Position numbers and translations under genes: made by a program. Source: Neoarius graeffei (Eukaryota > Chordata > Actinopteri > Siluriformes > Ariidae). Taken from it: a DNA stretch of 64,000 bases. Below are positions 32,745-43,756 of the stretch, in pieces. The notes under the pieces were generated by a model, which did no database searches, was not told the DNA's origin, and was given only the letters and a program-made list of their open reading frames with translations. The stretch lies in contig NC_083571.1 in NCBI RefSeq assembly GCF_027579695.1, positions 49,462,390-49,526,389 of the forward strand. The letters run 5' to 3'. The first letter of the stretch is position 1. Each line of letters opens with the position of its first letter.

Positions 32745-34697
32745 TTAGTTGACCGAGGGCACCCCCGCGTCCTCCTCCTGGTCCAGGAACAGAGGTGGCT
32801 GGAACCCGAATTGGCACTGGAATGGCGACAGCTTGGTGGCCGATGACTGCAGGGTGTTGTGGGCGTACTCTGCCCATGGCAGCCAGGTGCTCCACGATGT
32901 CGGGTTATCCATAGCCAGGCCTCGCAGGGTGGTTTCCAGGTCCTGGTTGAGCCTCTCCGTCTGACCATTGGACTGTGGGTGAAACCCAGAGGAGAGGCTG
33001 GCAGTGGCTCCGATGACCTTGCAGAACCCGTGCCACACTCGGGAGGAGAACTGGGGCCCTCGGTCTGAGACGATGTCCTGTGGAAGACCAAAGACTCGGA
33101 AGACATGATTAAACAAAAGTTTCGCTGTTTCAAGAGCAGAGGGGAGTTTGCACAGTGGTATGAAGCGGCAGGCCTTGGAGAATCTGTCAACAATGACCAA
33201 AATGACCGTGTTACCTTGTGACTCAGGGAGACCTGTGATGAAGTCGACTGCCACGTGGGACCAGGGACGCCAGGGAATGGTCAGAGGATGCAGGAGACCC
33301 TGGGGACGCTGTCGTGGGTTCTTGGTTCTGGTGCAAACCTCACAGGACAGGACAAATGACCTTACTTCCTGCTCCATGTTAGGCCACCAGAAGCGTCTTT
33401 TCAGGAAGTCCAGGGTCCTCCGAGCTCCCGGGTGGGCGGTGAGAGGGGAAGAGTGACCCCACTGGAGAACCTTGGCCCGGGCTTGATGTGGGACGTACAA
33501 GAGGCCCGGTGGCCCCGTCCCAGGACCGGGGTCCTGGCGTTGGGCTCGTCGGACAGCCTCCTCAATACCCCAGCGGACAGGGGCCACAATCCGGGACACA
33601 GGGATAATAGGCCCGACTTCATTCTCCCTGTTAGTGGCAGAGAACAGCCTGGACAGTGCGTCAGGTTTGGTGTTCTTGGAGCCGGGGCGGTACGAGAGGG
33701 TGAAGTCAAACCGACTGAAAAACAGGGCCCACCTAGCCTGTCGAGGGTTAAGTCTCTTGGCTTGCTGGAGGTACTCCAGGTTCTTGTGGTCAGTCCAAAC
33801 CAGGAATGGATGTTGCGCTCCCTCCAGCCAGTGCCTCCACTCCTCAAGGGCCAGTTTGACCGCTAGCAGTTCTCGATCCCCCACATCGTACCGGGACTCC
33901 ACAGGACTCAGGCGGTGGGAGAAGTAAGCGCAGGGGTGCAGCTTTCCTTCCGAACGTTGAGAGAGCACCGCGCCGACACCACTGTCCGAGGCGTCCACCT
34001 CCACGATGAATGGTTGGGAGGTGTCCGGGAGGACCAGAATGGGTGCCGTGCAGAAGCGGTCCTTGAGGTCTCTGAACGCCTTTTCCGCCTGAGGAGACCA
34101 GACATAAGATCCACCTGTCCCTTTGGTGAGGTCTGACATGGGTGCTGCCACAGAACTGAAGTTCCTGATGAACTTGCGGTAGAAGTTAGCGAATCCTAAG
34201 AACCGCTGAACCTCCTTAACGGACTTGGGAGTAGGCCAATCCCGGACGGCCAGGGTCTTGGCAGGGTCCATTTGGAGTTGGCCTGTCCGTACAATAAATC
34301 CCAGAAAGGAGACCTCGGGAACATGAAATTCGCATTTCTGGGCCTTGGCGAACAGATTGTTCTGTAGCAGCCTCTGGAGAACCTGGCGGACATGGTGGCG
34401 GTGCTCCTGCATGGTCTTGGAGAAGATAAGGATGTCGTCGAGGTAGACAAAAACGTACAGGTTAATCATGTCCCTTAAGACGTCGTTGATTAGGGCCTGA
34501 AAAACAGCTGGTGCGTTGGTGAGTCCGAAGGGCATCACCTGGTATTCGTAGTGCCCAGACAGGGTGTTAAAGGCAGTCTTCCACTCGTCTCCCTGTCGGA
34601 TACGGATGAGGTGGTATGCGTTCCGTAGGTCCAACTTGGTGAAGACGGTGGCGCCTTGGAGCAGGTCGAAAGCAGTGGACATCAGCGGAAGGGGATA
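32745..34697 (-). pseudogene. pol part 2: reverse transcriptase, RNase H, integrase
   Basis: Numbered from the Met at 34682, this segment has YLDD (80-83), the RT active site. RNase H follows, with VEVDASDSG (D230), E271, D297 and D341. The integrase zinc residues are H410, H417, C447 and C450, and its DD35E catalytic acids are D480 (VAVDF), D540 (VSDRG) and E576 (QTERL). All catalytic motifs are intact. The segment is bounded by TGA (34698-34700) upstream and TAA (32745-32747) downstream, both in frame. Confidence 0.92.
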
Positions 34698-35521
34698 TCA
34701 GTTGCGCACAGTGATCTTGTTCAGGCCCCTGTAGTCAATACATGGTCGGAGCCCCCCATCCTTCTTGCCGACAAAGAAGAAGCCGGCACCAGCAGGTGAG
34801 GTGGAGGGTCGAATGAACCCAGAGACCAGGGCGTCTTTGAGGTATTCCTCCATGGCCTTGCGTTCTGGCTGAGAGAGGGAAAACAGTCTGCCACGAGGAG
34901 GGGTAGTCCCAGGGAGCAAGTCGATGGCACAGTTGTAGGCCTGGTGCGGAGGAAGAACGGCGGCCCTGCTCTTGCTGAATACCTCCTTGAGATCCCAGTA
35001 CTCTGTGGGAACTTGAGATAACTCGGTGAGATCAGGGGGCTCGGCAGGAAACACAGGAGAGCTAGAGAGCAGACAAGAGGCATGGCATGCAGGGCCCCAT
35101 TCCACAACCTGGCTTGTTACCCAGTCTATGCGAGGGTTGTGGCGAGTAAGCCAAGGAAGGCCTAGAATAACTGGGAACTCAGGTGAAGGAATCAGGTGCA
35201 GGGATATTTCTTCCTTGTGACCTTGAGACTGGAGGAAGACTGGAGAAGTAACTTGGGTGACTCTTCCATCACCTAACGCTTGGCCATCGAGGGCAGACAC
35301 AGACAGAGGGACTTCAAGAGGTGCAGTAGGTATATTGATGCTTTGGGCGAAGTGAATATCCATAAAGTTCCCAGCCGCCCCTGAGTCTATCAAAGCTTGA
35401 CAAGAGTGGACAGACTCACCCCAGGAGATGGAGACCGGGATGTAGATTCCTTGACCAGGGAGTCCAGGAGAGAGGGTAGGCCCCGTCACAACCCTCCCTC
35501 GGCTGGACGGGGCGGTCCTTT
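34698..35521 (-). pseudogene. pol part 1: protease and start of reverse transcriptase
   Basis: This frame is -1 relative to gag and is entered at the GGGAAAA site (35519-35525). It carries the aspartic protease motif LIDSGAAGNF and then the RT N-terminus (KEVFSKSRAAVLPPH, GLRPCIDYRGLN). An in-frame TGA at 34698-34700 interrupts the RT. The frame is otherwise uninterrupted and collinear with part 2. Confidence 0.88.
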
Positions 35522-35525
35522 TCCC
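35480..35525 (-). promoter_or_regulatory. -1 ribosomal frameshift signal between gag and pol
   Basis: In the gag frame the minus strand reads G GGA AAA (TTTTCCC at 35519-35525), a canonical X XXY YYZ heptamer. Five nt later GCCCCGTC (35506-35513) pairs perfectly with GACGGGGC (35480-35487), an 8-bp stem with an 18-nt loop. The gag stop TGA (35486-35488) lies in the 3' arm. The pol frame is exactly the -1 frame. Confidence 0.85.
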
Positions 35526-36505
35526 AAGAGTTCGGGACATGATGCTTGGAAGTGACCGGGCTTGCCACAGTAGATGCAGCACTTGTCCCTCCTTCTGCGC
35601 TCCCTCTCAGATGCGGAGAGGCGAGTACGACCCACTTGCATGGGTTCTGGACAGTCACTGAAGGAGGTAGACGGTCTCCAGGTAGAGGTAGGGAGGCTGG
35701 GGGGGCTCAAGGCTTGGTGGTGTTCTCTCATCCTGTTGTCCAGACGAATAGCATGTGAGATGAGGGTTTCGAGGTCACTTGGGCATCCAATAGAGGCCAG
35801 ACCGTCCTTGATGGGGTCAGACAGACCATGGTGGAAGGCTGACACCAGGGCAGTCTCGTTCCATCCACTTACTGCTGCGAGTGTTCGGAACGAGATGGCG
35901 TAATCTGCGACGCTTCCTCCTTGCCGGATGGACATGAGCTTTCGGGCTGCGTCGGTACTGATGTCTGCCTGATCGAAGACCCGAAGCATCTCTTCAGAAA
36001 ACAGCTGGAAATCAAAGCACTCAGGTCCCTGTCTTTGCCAGATAGCAGTAGCCCAGGCTCGCGCCTTACCAGCTAATAAGGTGATCACAAAGGCAATCTT
36101 GTGGCGATCCGTAGTGTAGGTGGTAGGCTGAAGCTCAAAGGTGAGTTGACACTGGGTAAGGAACTCTCGGCACTCACTGTGCTTGCCGTCATACCTCTGT
36201 GGTGCAGGAAGGCTGGGTTCGCGAGGTGAAGAAGGCAGCATGGCAGGAGGCACTGGAGCAGGAGTGGGAGCTGGATCAGGAGCAGGAACTGGATCAGGAG
36301 CAGGAGATGCAGGCAGAGATGTCAGCTGTGCCAGGGTTTTCCCAATTTGCTGAAGCAGTTCCTCGTGGCGAGCAAGGGCCTCACGTTGGCTGGTGAGCGT
36401 ACGTCCATGAGCGTCCATGGTCGCTCCGAAACGTGTCAAAGCTGCCATAATTCCCTGAAGGTTGGCCGGGTAGACAGTTGAAGCAGCCTCTGCTGAGTCG
36501 GTCAT
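35486..36505 (-). CDS. gag polyprotein, intact
   Basis: 339 residues form the structural particle protein. The N-terminal region (about 30-60) is predicted coiled coil, 66-100 is Pro/Ala-rich, and the capsid part holds the QRYDGKHSECREFLTQC region. A single zinc knuckle (CIYCGKPGHFQASC, CX2CX4HX4C: C310, C313, H318, C323) is near the C-terminus. The ATG at 36505 is one nt from the primer-binding site. There are no stops or frameshifts. Gag of sushi-type elements is the source of domesticated vertebrate genes such as PEG10, but nothing here suggests domestication. Confidence 0.92.
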   Translation of the reverse strand: MTDSAEAASTVYPANLQGIMAALTRFGATMDAHGRTLTSQREALARHEELLQQIGKTLAQLTSLPASPAPDPVPAPDPAPTPAPVPPAMLPSSPREPSLPAPQRYDGKHSECREFLTQCQLTFELQPTTYTTDRHKIAFVITLLAGKARAWATAIWQRQGPECFDFQLFSEEMLRVFDQADISTDAARKLMSIRQGGSVADYAISFRTLAAVSGWNETALVSAFHHGLSDPIKDGLASIGCPSDLETLISHAIRLDNRMREHHQALSPPSLPTSTWRPSTSFSDCPEPMQVGRTRLSASERERRRRDKCCIYCGKPGHFQASCPELLGKGPPRPAEGGL

Positions 36506-36506
36506 G

Positions 36507-36517
36507 ACGGAGTCTTT
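36507..36517 (-). promoter_or_regulatory. Primer-binding site for self-priming
   Basis: One base after the 5' LTR the element strand reads AAAGACTCCGT. This is the exact complement of ACGGAGTCTTT in the LTR (36909-36919), about 31 nt downstream of the TATA box. The 11-nt length equals that used by Tf1. No tRNA 3'-end complement is seen. Confidence 0.85.
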
Positions 36518-36518
36518 C

Positions 36519-37113
36519 TGTTAGGGTTTTGCTGGGATTCGAACCTGGTTCGTTGGTGTGATAATCCAGCAAACCCCCACTAGGCCACCAGGGGGATGAC
36601 TCAAATGCAGAGGCGTGAGGCGGAAGTAGAAAAAGTATCAAAAGGTTTATTTATACTATATACACTATATACAGGGCAAAACAAAAAAAACAAAAACAAA
36701 GAGTATAATCCAATACTGGGAAGACAAAGGGAAAAATAAAATATCAAAAGTTCAAAGTCCAAAAAGGAAAAGGCAAAAATGCAAAAGCTCAGAAGATCAC
36801 AAAAATAAAAATATCCAAAGGTACAAAACAAAAGCCAAAAAACCAGAAAAGCAAAGTGCAAAACAAAGAACACGGTACAGAGGAAACTGGAGATAAACAT
36901 AACAGCATAAAGACTCCGTGACAAGAGGACTGAACTCAGGGGTATAAATACACAAACTAATTAAGGACACAGGTGAAGATAATTAGGACTAAACAGGCAA
37001 TTAACAAAAACACAAAACACAGGAAGTGGCGGCCTCTAGAGGCCAAAATAAACATGACACGAAAAGGAAATAACAGCGGCCTCTAGAGGCCAAAAACAGT
37101 CCAAGTCCTAACA
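36519..37113 (-). repeat. 5' LTR (595 bp)
   Basis: TGTTAG...CTAACA. On the element strand it has U3 with two GGCCTCTAGAGGCC palindromes, the TATA box TATTTATACC (36941-36950), a predicted start at ACGGAGTC (36919), and AATAAA (36646-36651) that would end R. Confidence 0.95.
36941..36950 (-). promoter_or_regulatory. LTR TATA box
   Basis: TATTTATACC on the element strand lies 31 nt upstream of the predicted first base of the transcript (36919). The same site is in the 3' LTR at about 32003-32012. Confidence 0.75.
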
Positions 37114-37637
37114 AAACGTGTGTTGTGAAGATCAGACTTTGATAGATCCCTGTTCTTTAAATAAAACAGGGTGCCCACTCACACCTGATTGTCATCTCAT
37201 TGATTGAAAACAGCTGACTCTAATTTCATCTTCAAATTAACTGCTAATCTTAGAGGTTCACATAATTTTGCTACTCACAGATATGTAATTTTGGATCATT
37301 TTCCTCAATAAATAAATGACCAAGTAAAATATTTTTGTCTCATTTGTGTAACTGGGTTCTCTTTATCTACTTTTAGGACTTGTGTGAAAATCTGATGATG
37401 TTTTAGGTCATATTTATGCAGAAATATACAAAATTCTAAAGGGTTCACAAACTTTCAAGCACCACTGTATGCTGTTTATGTTGCTTATAATTGGGGTGAA
37501 GGAAATGTCTGTTAAGTATTTAATGTAAAATTGTTTGATTGTGTTGAATTTAAAGCACCAAAATGCAGCGGGTCCACCAGACCCACGAACGCTGGCTAAC
37601 AAAAATATGAACACCACACAAGGCTTAAGGGCCAAAA

Positions 37638-38901
37638 CAGGGGCGCAGATACGTTTTTTGAACTGGGGGGAACAAAGCTGCCAGCAAACCAACCCCAACC
37701 CCACCATGTGTTGTGCGAGGAATATACTCTGATGCCCTCAGGGCGGCGACATTACTCAGCTAAGACAAAAAAAACATCACTCCTTCATCCCTGCAACCGT
37801 TAGCTTAGGCCTACTAATAAATAAAGAGTAGGAATAGAGCACACCTGTGATGTCTGGTGCTCTCATGTGCTATTTACCACTGACACGACAGGATGTCATA
37901 TGGGTTGAATGTGTGTGTGTGTGTGTGTGTGTTCTGGATGACTGCTGACTGTTTTGTCTACCCTTTGTATTTATCTATAGCATCTAGGTCTGTGTATCCT
38001 ATGTATTGAGACTTGGACTGTCAAACTTAATTACCCATCATTGAAAGAAATAAAGCTTATTGATTCTGATACTGATTCCAATCACTCCCCAAGCATGCCA
38101 TATGCCGTATGCAAAAACTGTTTTATTTAAACATTAACTGACTTTCAGCACACTGATTCTTTAAGAAAACTAGTTTTAAAACCACTAAGTTCCAATTGTT
38201 AAACATAGCGAGAGGCTGGGCTACGTGTGTGTGTGTAAAGTGTAAACCAGTGCATCCTGACTTTCTAACTATGCCTGTGTATTGCGTGAGCGGCAGTCAG
38301 TCAACAACTCTTCGCAAAGTTTCCTTATGAAACAATATGTTCGCTGAAATTATGTTGAAAGAAGGAGGCTACCAGAAAGGCATCTCTACTCCGTACGATT
38401 TTACTTTCACTATGATATTACTTTGAACATACTATCAAAAAATTGCAAGGTGATATGATAAAGTAAGGCACAGTTTACTTACAGTCGTTGTTTTTTGAAA
38501 AAATGATGCAATCGTTTTCTGCCTTTTTGGTTTGGCACCCTTCATCATGCCGTGTTGGGGTCCTGAACTAGGAGCTGTCCCCGATATGCCTGTCAAACTT
38601 GTTGTGGGTAACCATAGCAACCAAGCTTGAGCTTGCAACCTGTGCAGTCTGCGCAGCTCAACCAACCGAATATCAGTCTTTGTTTTGTTTTATGTGAGTT
38701 GTTGCAACTATGTATGTACTGCTGTGCACCTCAATAAACCGAATGGTAATTAGTCTTTTGATTTTTCCGTGAGGTTTGTCTTATGCAAAGAAAGACAGCA
38801 TAGACGTTTTTTCCTCCCTATAAGTGGGGGGGACCGGACGAGGTGAATTTAAATCTGGGTGGGACGTATCCCCCCCGTCCCCCCCTCTATCTGCGCCCGT
38901 G
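37638..38901 (-). mobile_element. hAT transposon, internally deleted (1264 bp)
   Basis: Ends CAGGGGCGCAGATACG and inverse CTATCTGCGCCCGTG. A perfect 8-bp duplication GGCCAAAA lies at 37630-37637 and 38902-38909. It sits two bases beyond the TTAA of the piggyBac-like shell. (GT)n is at about 37909-37931. Only a first transposase exon remains. Confidence 0.93.
38483..38548 (-). pseudogene. hAT transposase first-exon remnant
   Basis: The minus frame MMKGAKPKRQKTIASFFQK runs into ACT|GTAAGT. A KRQKTI-x-SFF start is characteristic of ZMYM/ZBED-like hAT transposases. No catalytic or dimerisation segment was found in the element. Confidence 0.65.
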
Positions 38902-38909
38902 GGCCAAAA

Positions 38910-39656
38910 CAACCACAGGGGAGACACACTCAGAACCCCGACCATCCCTGAGCACATCGGGCAGCGTCAGTAATACAAGGGTCGGTAAAAAATAAATAAA
39001 TACAAATTTTAAATTAAAACAAACGAACAAACAAACAAAAAACCCCTGAAAGCGCTGTCAGACAGTAAACGGCCTAAGGGAGCTCCATTTCTGGGCTCTA
39101 GCCCCCGGGTATTTTCACCCTCAAAAAAAGTAAGAGATTAATAGAAAACAGCTGACTTGGATGTCATCTGAGATTTTGAATGCTGTAATATAATAATGTA
39201 GCTTAGAATGTATGTCTTTGTGATCCGAAAGGAGAGAGATGTGAGTGAGAAATGATATTTTTATTAAACTGATGATTAATTTTACTAGTGACATTAAGTC
39301 AGTGGACACATGCCTCAGTTTTCTGAGACATTCTGGGTGTTGATGATAATTTAATAATAAAGAGTCAGAAACTGAAGTGAATGACTAATTTAAAAAGAAC
39401 AGTGCAAAAAATCAGTGATAAAGATGTCATAACCTGTGAATGTGTGTGGGTGATGATATTTCTTGTAAAGTTAGATATAACCTCGCCAATCTATCTATGC
39501 CAATCACCCTTAAAAAAATACAAGCCTCAGGAAAACTGCACTGAGCCCCTGGTCTGTTCAATAGCTCAAATAGAAACAGACTCTATTTTGCTGTTTACAA
39601 TAAATTGGAAATTCCTCCCCAAAAGCCTTGAAACTGTGTCTCAGATAAACCCAGTT
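38910..39656. other. No recognisable feature
   Basis: Single-copy-looking AT-rich sequence up to the left edge of the duplicated block. No gene or repeat was recognised. Confidence 0.45.
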
Positions 39657-39721
39657 TTCCATTTTTCTTGCCTATGGTTCACGGTGAAGGGCTTCAGCCT
39701 TTTTAACTGTACCCTCCTATT

Positions 39722-40191
39722 CAGGGCTTTACATTAACTTTTTTGCTCACCGGCCACTGTGGCTAGTGGTTTTCCTGAGTCACTAGCCATTCAGCCTTTT
39801 CACTAGCCACAATTTTGTTGCCAGGAAATCGCAGTTCTTTCTTCACCGTGATACGTTAAAATTCGGAAGATCTAGATTTAATTATGAATGGCAGCATATA
39901 ATGTACCTCTACAGTAGCACTCAAGTATTCAGTGGTGTTAAGGTAGCTCCCTATATGAAAACATGCAACCAGTTCAGACAAAAATATAAATAGAGTATTC
40001 TGTTTATTGAACTCAAATTCAAGCCCCTTACAATGTGAAATATCGTATAATATGAAAAATAACATTCAGTACAACTGAACTGATTCTAATATTAAAAGTC
40101 CAATTCAAAACATTTATCATTAAAAACACTTGATGTTTTGATATGCAAGTATTATGTGTATTATCAAGTATTATTATGTATTATCTATTAA

Positions 40192-40242
<51 letters not shown>

Positions 40243-42591
40243 CTTGTATAGAGAGAGACATTAAATGTCCTCATTACATTCATCATCAGATGAGTCTGAA
40301 TGGTCCATGAAAAATGGTCTTCGTGACCTGAGGCTTCCAGCAGGCCATAAGTTGATAGCTGGGGCGGGATCAACTTCTTTACAATCGCGTGAACGTTTCT
40401 AAACAGCAGCTCCATCCTCTCCAGCTCAGCCGACTTCATGACAGCCAGGGACTGAAAGCAATGCTGTCCTGTAGTGAACTAGCCATCTTCGCCTGTTTTG
40501 ATGTTATAGTACCGATGTGTGCATTTGCCTTTTCGTGGTCCTTTATAGTTTTGAGTTTAAAATTACTGGTGCCTGTCTTTGCCAGACTTTCTACAGTCTT
40601 CGCAGTACATGATATTTTCGGTTTTGCTATGAACTAGCCAATCTCGCCCTAACTTCCATTTGTCATTGAACTGTCTTATCTTCCTATTAGCGTCTTGTTC
40701 ATCTCCATAGCCGTAGCCAGCTATGAGGCCACTGAGGTCCAGACCTCGGTCATTTTTAAGAGCTGAAAATACATTTGTACGCTAAATATTCAACTGGGTA
40801 AAAAAATTAAGAATAACATTAAAACGTCTCCGTAAAAAGTGCATTGTTAATTATGTTAAACGTTGATTCTGTCTTCTGTGTGTGTTTGGTGCACGCGGCT
40901 CTGAGACCAAGAACACCAAAGCAAATGAGCGCGCGACTCGGGGGAGGAATGCAGTGCAGGAGACACGGAGTTTCCATGGTAACCATCAGCGCACTTTCAT
41001 GAAGCTGTTAAATTTACATTTTCGAAGCAGCGCAGTTGTAGCCTACCTTGTTTGTGATTTTAAAAATAAATCATTCGATAAGCCAAAGCAATAGAGTGGA
41101 AAGTTTCAACTTATGTTTGCCTTGGATAACTTTGCCTAAAACATGGTGGTGTATACTGATTTTTTTCCCAGAATTTTTTTTTTTTTGTGTAGGTGTAACA
41201 GATGCCAGATTGTTAATGTATCTTATGCTTAGTTTACATGTACCCGGGTATGTATAGAAATGGATAACCCCGCCTCTCCGTTTTCAAAAATATCCACGAT
41301 TACACCAGACCGTTCTCCAAAATATCTGCATTTACACGGATCCGCATAGATAAGCGGCTAAGCGCTATTATGAGCATGCCAAACATATAGGTGGCAGTAT
41401 AAGGAGATGTATAAAGCCATATTAGCCTATCAGAATCGTGAAAATACAAATGACATGATGACGGTGACATTGGTAAGCAGCAAGCCTTTGTCTTGGTGGG
41501 AGGAAAAGTGCCTGAAAAACTGCGACCCTCCTCGCAGTCCTTCTCCTCTGCTCCTCATAAAGAAGTTGTAGTCCTATTTGCAAATGCAAACAAACCAAAA
41601 GTGTTTGCAAATATGTAAAAAGGACGACCACCCGTGTTGCATCCATGAGACCATCAAACCAAAATATCGAGCGCCTGACACAAATATTGTTCTGTGACGC
41701 ATATCGTGACGTCGGGAAAACCTAAAACTCCTTTTTCTACTATTTACACGCAGGCATGAAAATGGAGTTTTCAGAAATCTCCACTTTGCCCGGAGTTTTC
41801 AAAGATATCCGTTTTCAGTGACTGAAACCTCCGTTTATGTGTAAATGAGAGGTGCAACCGCATAAATAAATATGCGTCTTCATAGATATCCGGCTATGTG
41901 TAAACGGGGGTACTTAGTTCCATAGGCTACATGGTTAGGGTATCTTTTGTCCTCATTGCTTGGGCCAGATCAAACCATTAAAAAAGCTTAAATTATTCTT
42001 ACTCTTGCCACATATATGATTTTTTTCAAAACTGATGATATTCAGTTCAAACACCATTAAAAGTAATTTCAGTAATAGATCTCTTGTGTGATGTGTAATT
42101 CACCCCTCTCATTTAAATATGGCGAAAATTTTCGGCGCGCGCTTTGCGCATCACGGACCTCTGTGATTTTAAAATGCTGCTCCGGCCCTGCTCATCTCTG
42201 CCCCTTTTTCCCTGAGCAGCAGAGTTTGAAACTCCAGCTATATGCCGCCACATAGTGCGCTTGTCAGTCGTCAGCAACTTTGTTGCTTCGTTCATTAACT
42301 GCAGGTTACCGTATCACTGATTTTATCTGAGCCATTAACGAGCGTTCTAAACAATTCTAACATGTTGTCAAAATGTTTATGCAGGTGCTCATGGGAGCTG
42401 TAGGCGCGTAATATTACATTGCAATGCGTTTATTATATCAGATGCCTTCAGAGAAAACTACAATTAAAATATATTGTCATGCCACAGAATAAACCACCCG
42501 CCAAAGTGGCTAGTGGGACTAAAGTTATTACTCACCAAAGCCGAATTTTACCCGCATTTGGCGGGTGGGCGGGTGCTAATGTAAAGCCCTG
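39722..42591. mobile_element. hAT transposon, 2870 bp (in duplicated block)
   Basis: Ends CAGGGCTTTACATTAAC and inverse GCTAATGTAAAGCCCTG. A perfect 8-bp duplication CTCCTATT lies at 39714-39721 and 42592-42599. It contains a minus-strand frame near 40245-40439 (KSAELERMELLFRNVHAIVKK) resembling the start of a hAT-type domain, a (GT)n array at 40194-40240 and a nested element at 41232-41913. Confidence 0.92.
41232..41913. mobile_element. PIF/Harbinger-like element nested in the hAT
   Basis: Termini GTTTACATGTACCCGGG and inverse GTGTAAACGGGGGTAC are flanked by TTA within CTTAG on both sides (41229-41231 and 41914-41916). A 3-bp TTA duplication is typical of Harbinger. A minus frame at 41422-41646 (FLHLQIG-like helix, EEQRRRTARR) resembles the N-terminal part of HARBI1-type proteins. 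No nuclease domain remains. Confidence 0.65.
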
Positions 42592-43756
42592 CTCCTATTC
42601 TCTGCAAAGTACCCTTTTATTCCCCTAAACTTTGAGACCACTGTTACAGAGGGAAAGTGCGTTCCACTGAGCTCTAGCGCCGGGCCATTTCCAGGAAATA
42701 AGAGTTTGGGTCATGGCGACAGTGTGTGTACTGTATGTCAGCCTCGGTTCGGAGGTTTCAGTTTTGAAAACTGTAAGAGGTAAGAGTAGAATAATATAAA
42801 GTACAGACACTTGGCATATTTTACTTCTGTGATTTTTAAATAGTTCATTTTTGGATTATGCTTCATTTTTGTGGCTACTACCTCATAGAGTAAATATATA
42901 TGCTATATTTACTGTATGGACATGGGATCAGAAAACTATCTTATTTATAAGCAGTAGCCACATGTACCCATAGGGGATCTTTTTTTTTTTTGCGATATCT
43001 TCATTCATATTCATCATAAGTGCTACCAGGCAAGGTTTGTTTTGCCTGGCAACACTTGTTTTTTTTCTGTGATAATCAGGAGTGAGCCACAGTGTGTCTT
43101 ATTGTTGTTCTCATTGTTCAGTTTAGTAATTTCTTATTGTGTAATCATGAGTTTTAGTTATTTCATATTTTGCAAATTGATTGTTCATTTTCTGGTTGAT
43201 ACTGAGCAGTGTAATATGTTTGTTATTATATAACTTGAAATGAAGTTACTGATTTAATATATACACTTCTGTCACCTTGTTTTTTAGATTTATCTAAGAT
43301 ATATAAATTTGGCAGTGAAAGGGTTTAAAAACAATACCACTAAACATTTTGCAGTGATGTAATATGCTGTTATCAGTATTTTCTTACAGTAATGTGTCAT
43401 TACTGTAAGAAAGCTATACAAATTTACAGTAAGGAAGTTGTACATATTAATGAATGAATTAATTAGTAACTATACATTTTTAAATAATTAAAGGAATTTT
43501 TCACAGTATAAACAGTGCTTTCATGATACAGTTGACTTCCTTTCTTTTCCCCAAATCCTCCATCATTGTATTGAGTTTGAATTTTACCTTGTCTGCCTTA
43601 GGTTTTACCCCTGATAAAAGGCATAATAACGCTCAAGTGGGCACCTCTTGTTAGAACAAGCACAAGCTCAGGTGATTTATTTATTTTATTTCCTCCAGGT
43701 CCTCCAGTTTTTTGCTACCTCCCAAAAACATGCACAAAGGTGGACAAAAGTCCATG

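Larger units (their letters stand above)
31581..37113 (-). mobile_element. Ty3/gypsy chromodomain retrotransposon, complete
   Basis: The element is 5533 bp, minus orientation: 5' LTR 36519-37113, primer site, gag, pol (protease, RT, RNase H, integrase, chromodomain), purine tract, 3' LTR 31581-32174. LTRs begin TGTTAG and end CTAACA, and AAACG flanks both sides. The two LTRs differ by eye in a single A insertion, so the insertion is recent. Structure, self-priming and chromodomain place it with the Tf1/sushi chromoviruses; no envelope gene is present. Two in-frame stops in pol make this copy non-autonomous. Confidence 0.95.
30324..37467 (-). mobile_element. Tc1 transposon carrying a Ty3/gypsy element
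   Basis: The ends CAGTGGTGCTTGAAAGTTTG and the inverse CAAACTTTCAAGCACCACTG are flanked by TA (30322-30323, 37468-37469). Without the retrotransposon (31581-37113 plus one 5-bp duplication) about 1.6 kb remains, the usual Tc1 size. Confidence 0.93.
29566..37624 (+). mobile_element. piggyBac-like element, outermost shell of a triple nest
   Basis: The right end is GTGTGGTGTTC in inverse, lying directly against TTAA (37625-37628). Subterminal repeats GGGTCCATTGGACCC (left, about 29571) and GGGTCCACCAGACCC (right, about 37569) are inverted counterparts. The left terminus itself is blurred by (CA)n. A piggyBac-type transposase start is at 29830. The Tc1 at 30324-37467 sits inside it. Confidence 0.65.

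Noticed and set aside
32325-34136. Long plus-strand frames opposite pol (for example 32325-32846, 33432-33866)
   Set aside because: They are GC-rich shadows of the minus-strand pol gene with no known motif; pol shows all expected catalytic residues in its own frame.
39381-39737. 118-residue frame crossing the duplication breakpoint
   Set aside because: It is not conserved in the second copy, because the sequence left of 39657 is different there, and no motif is seen.
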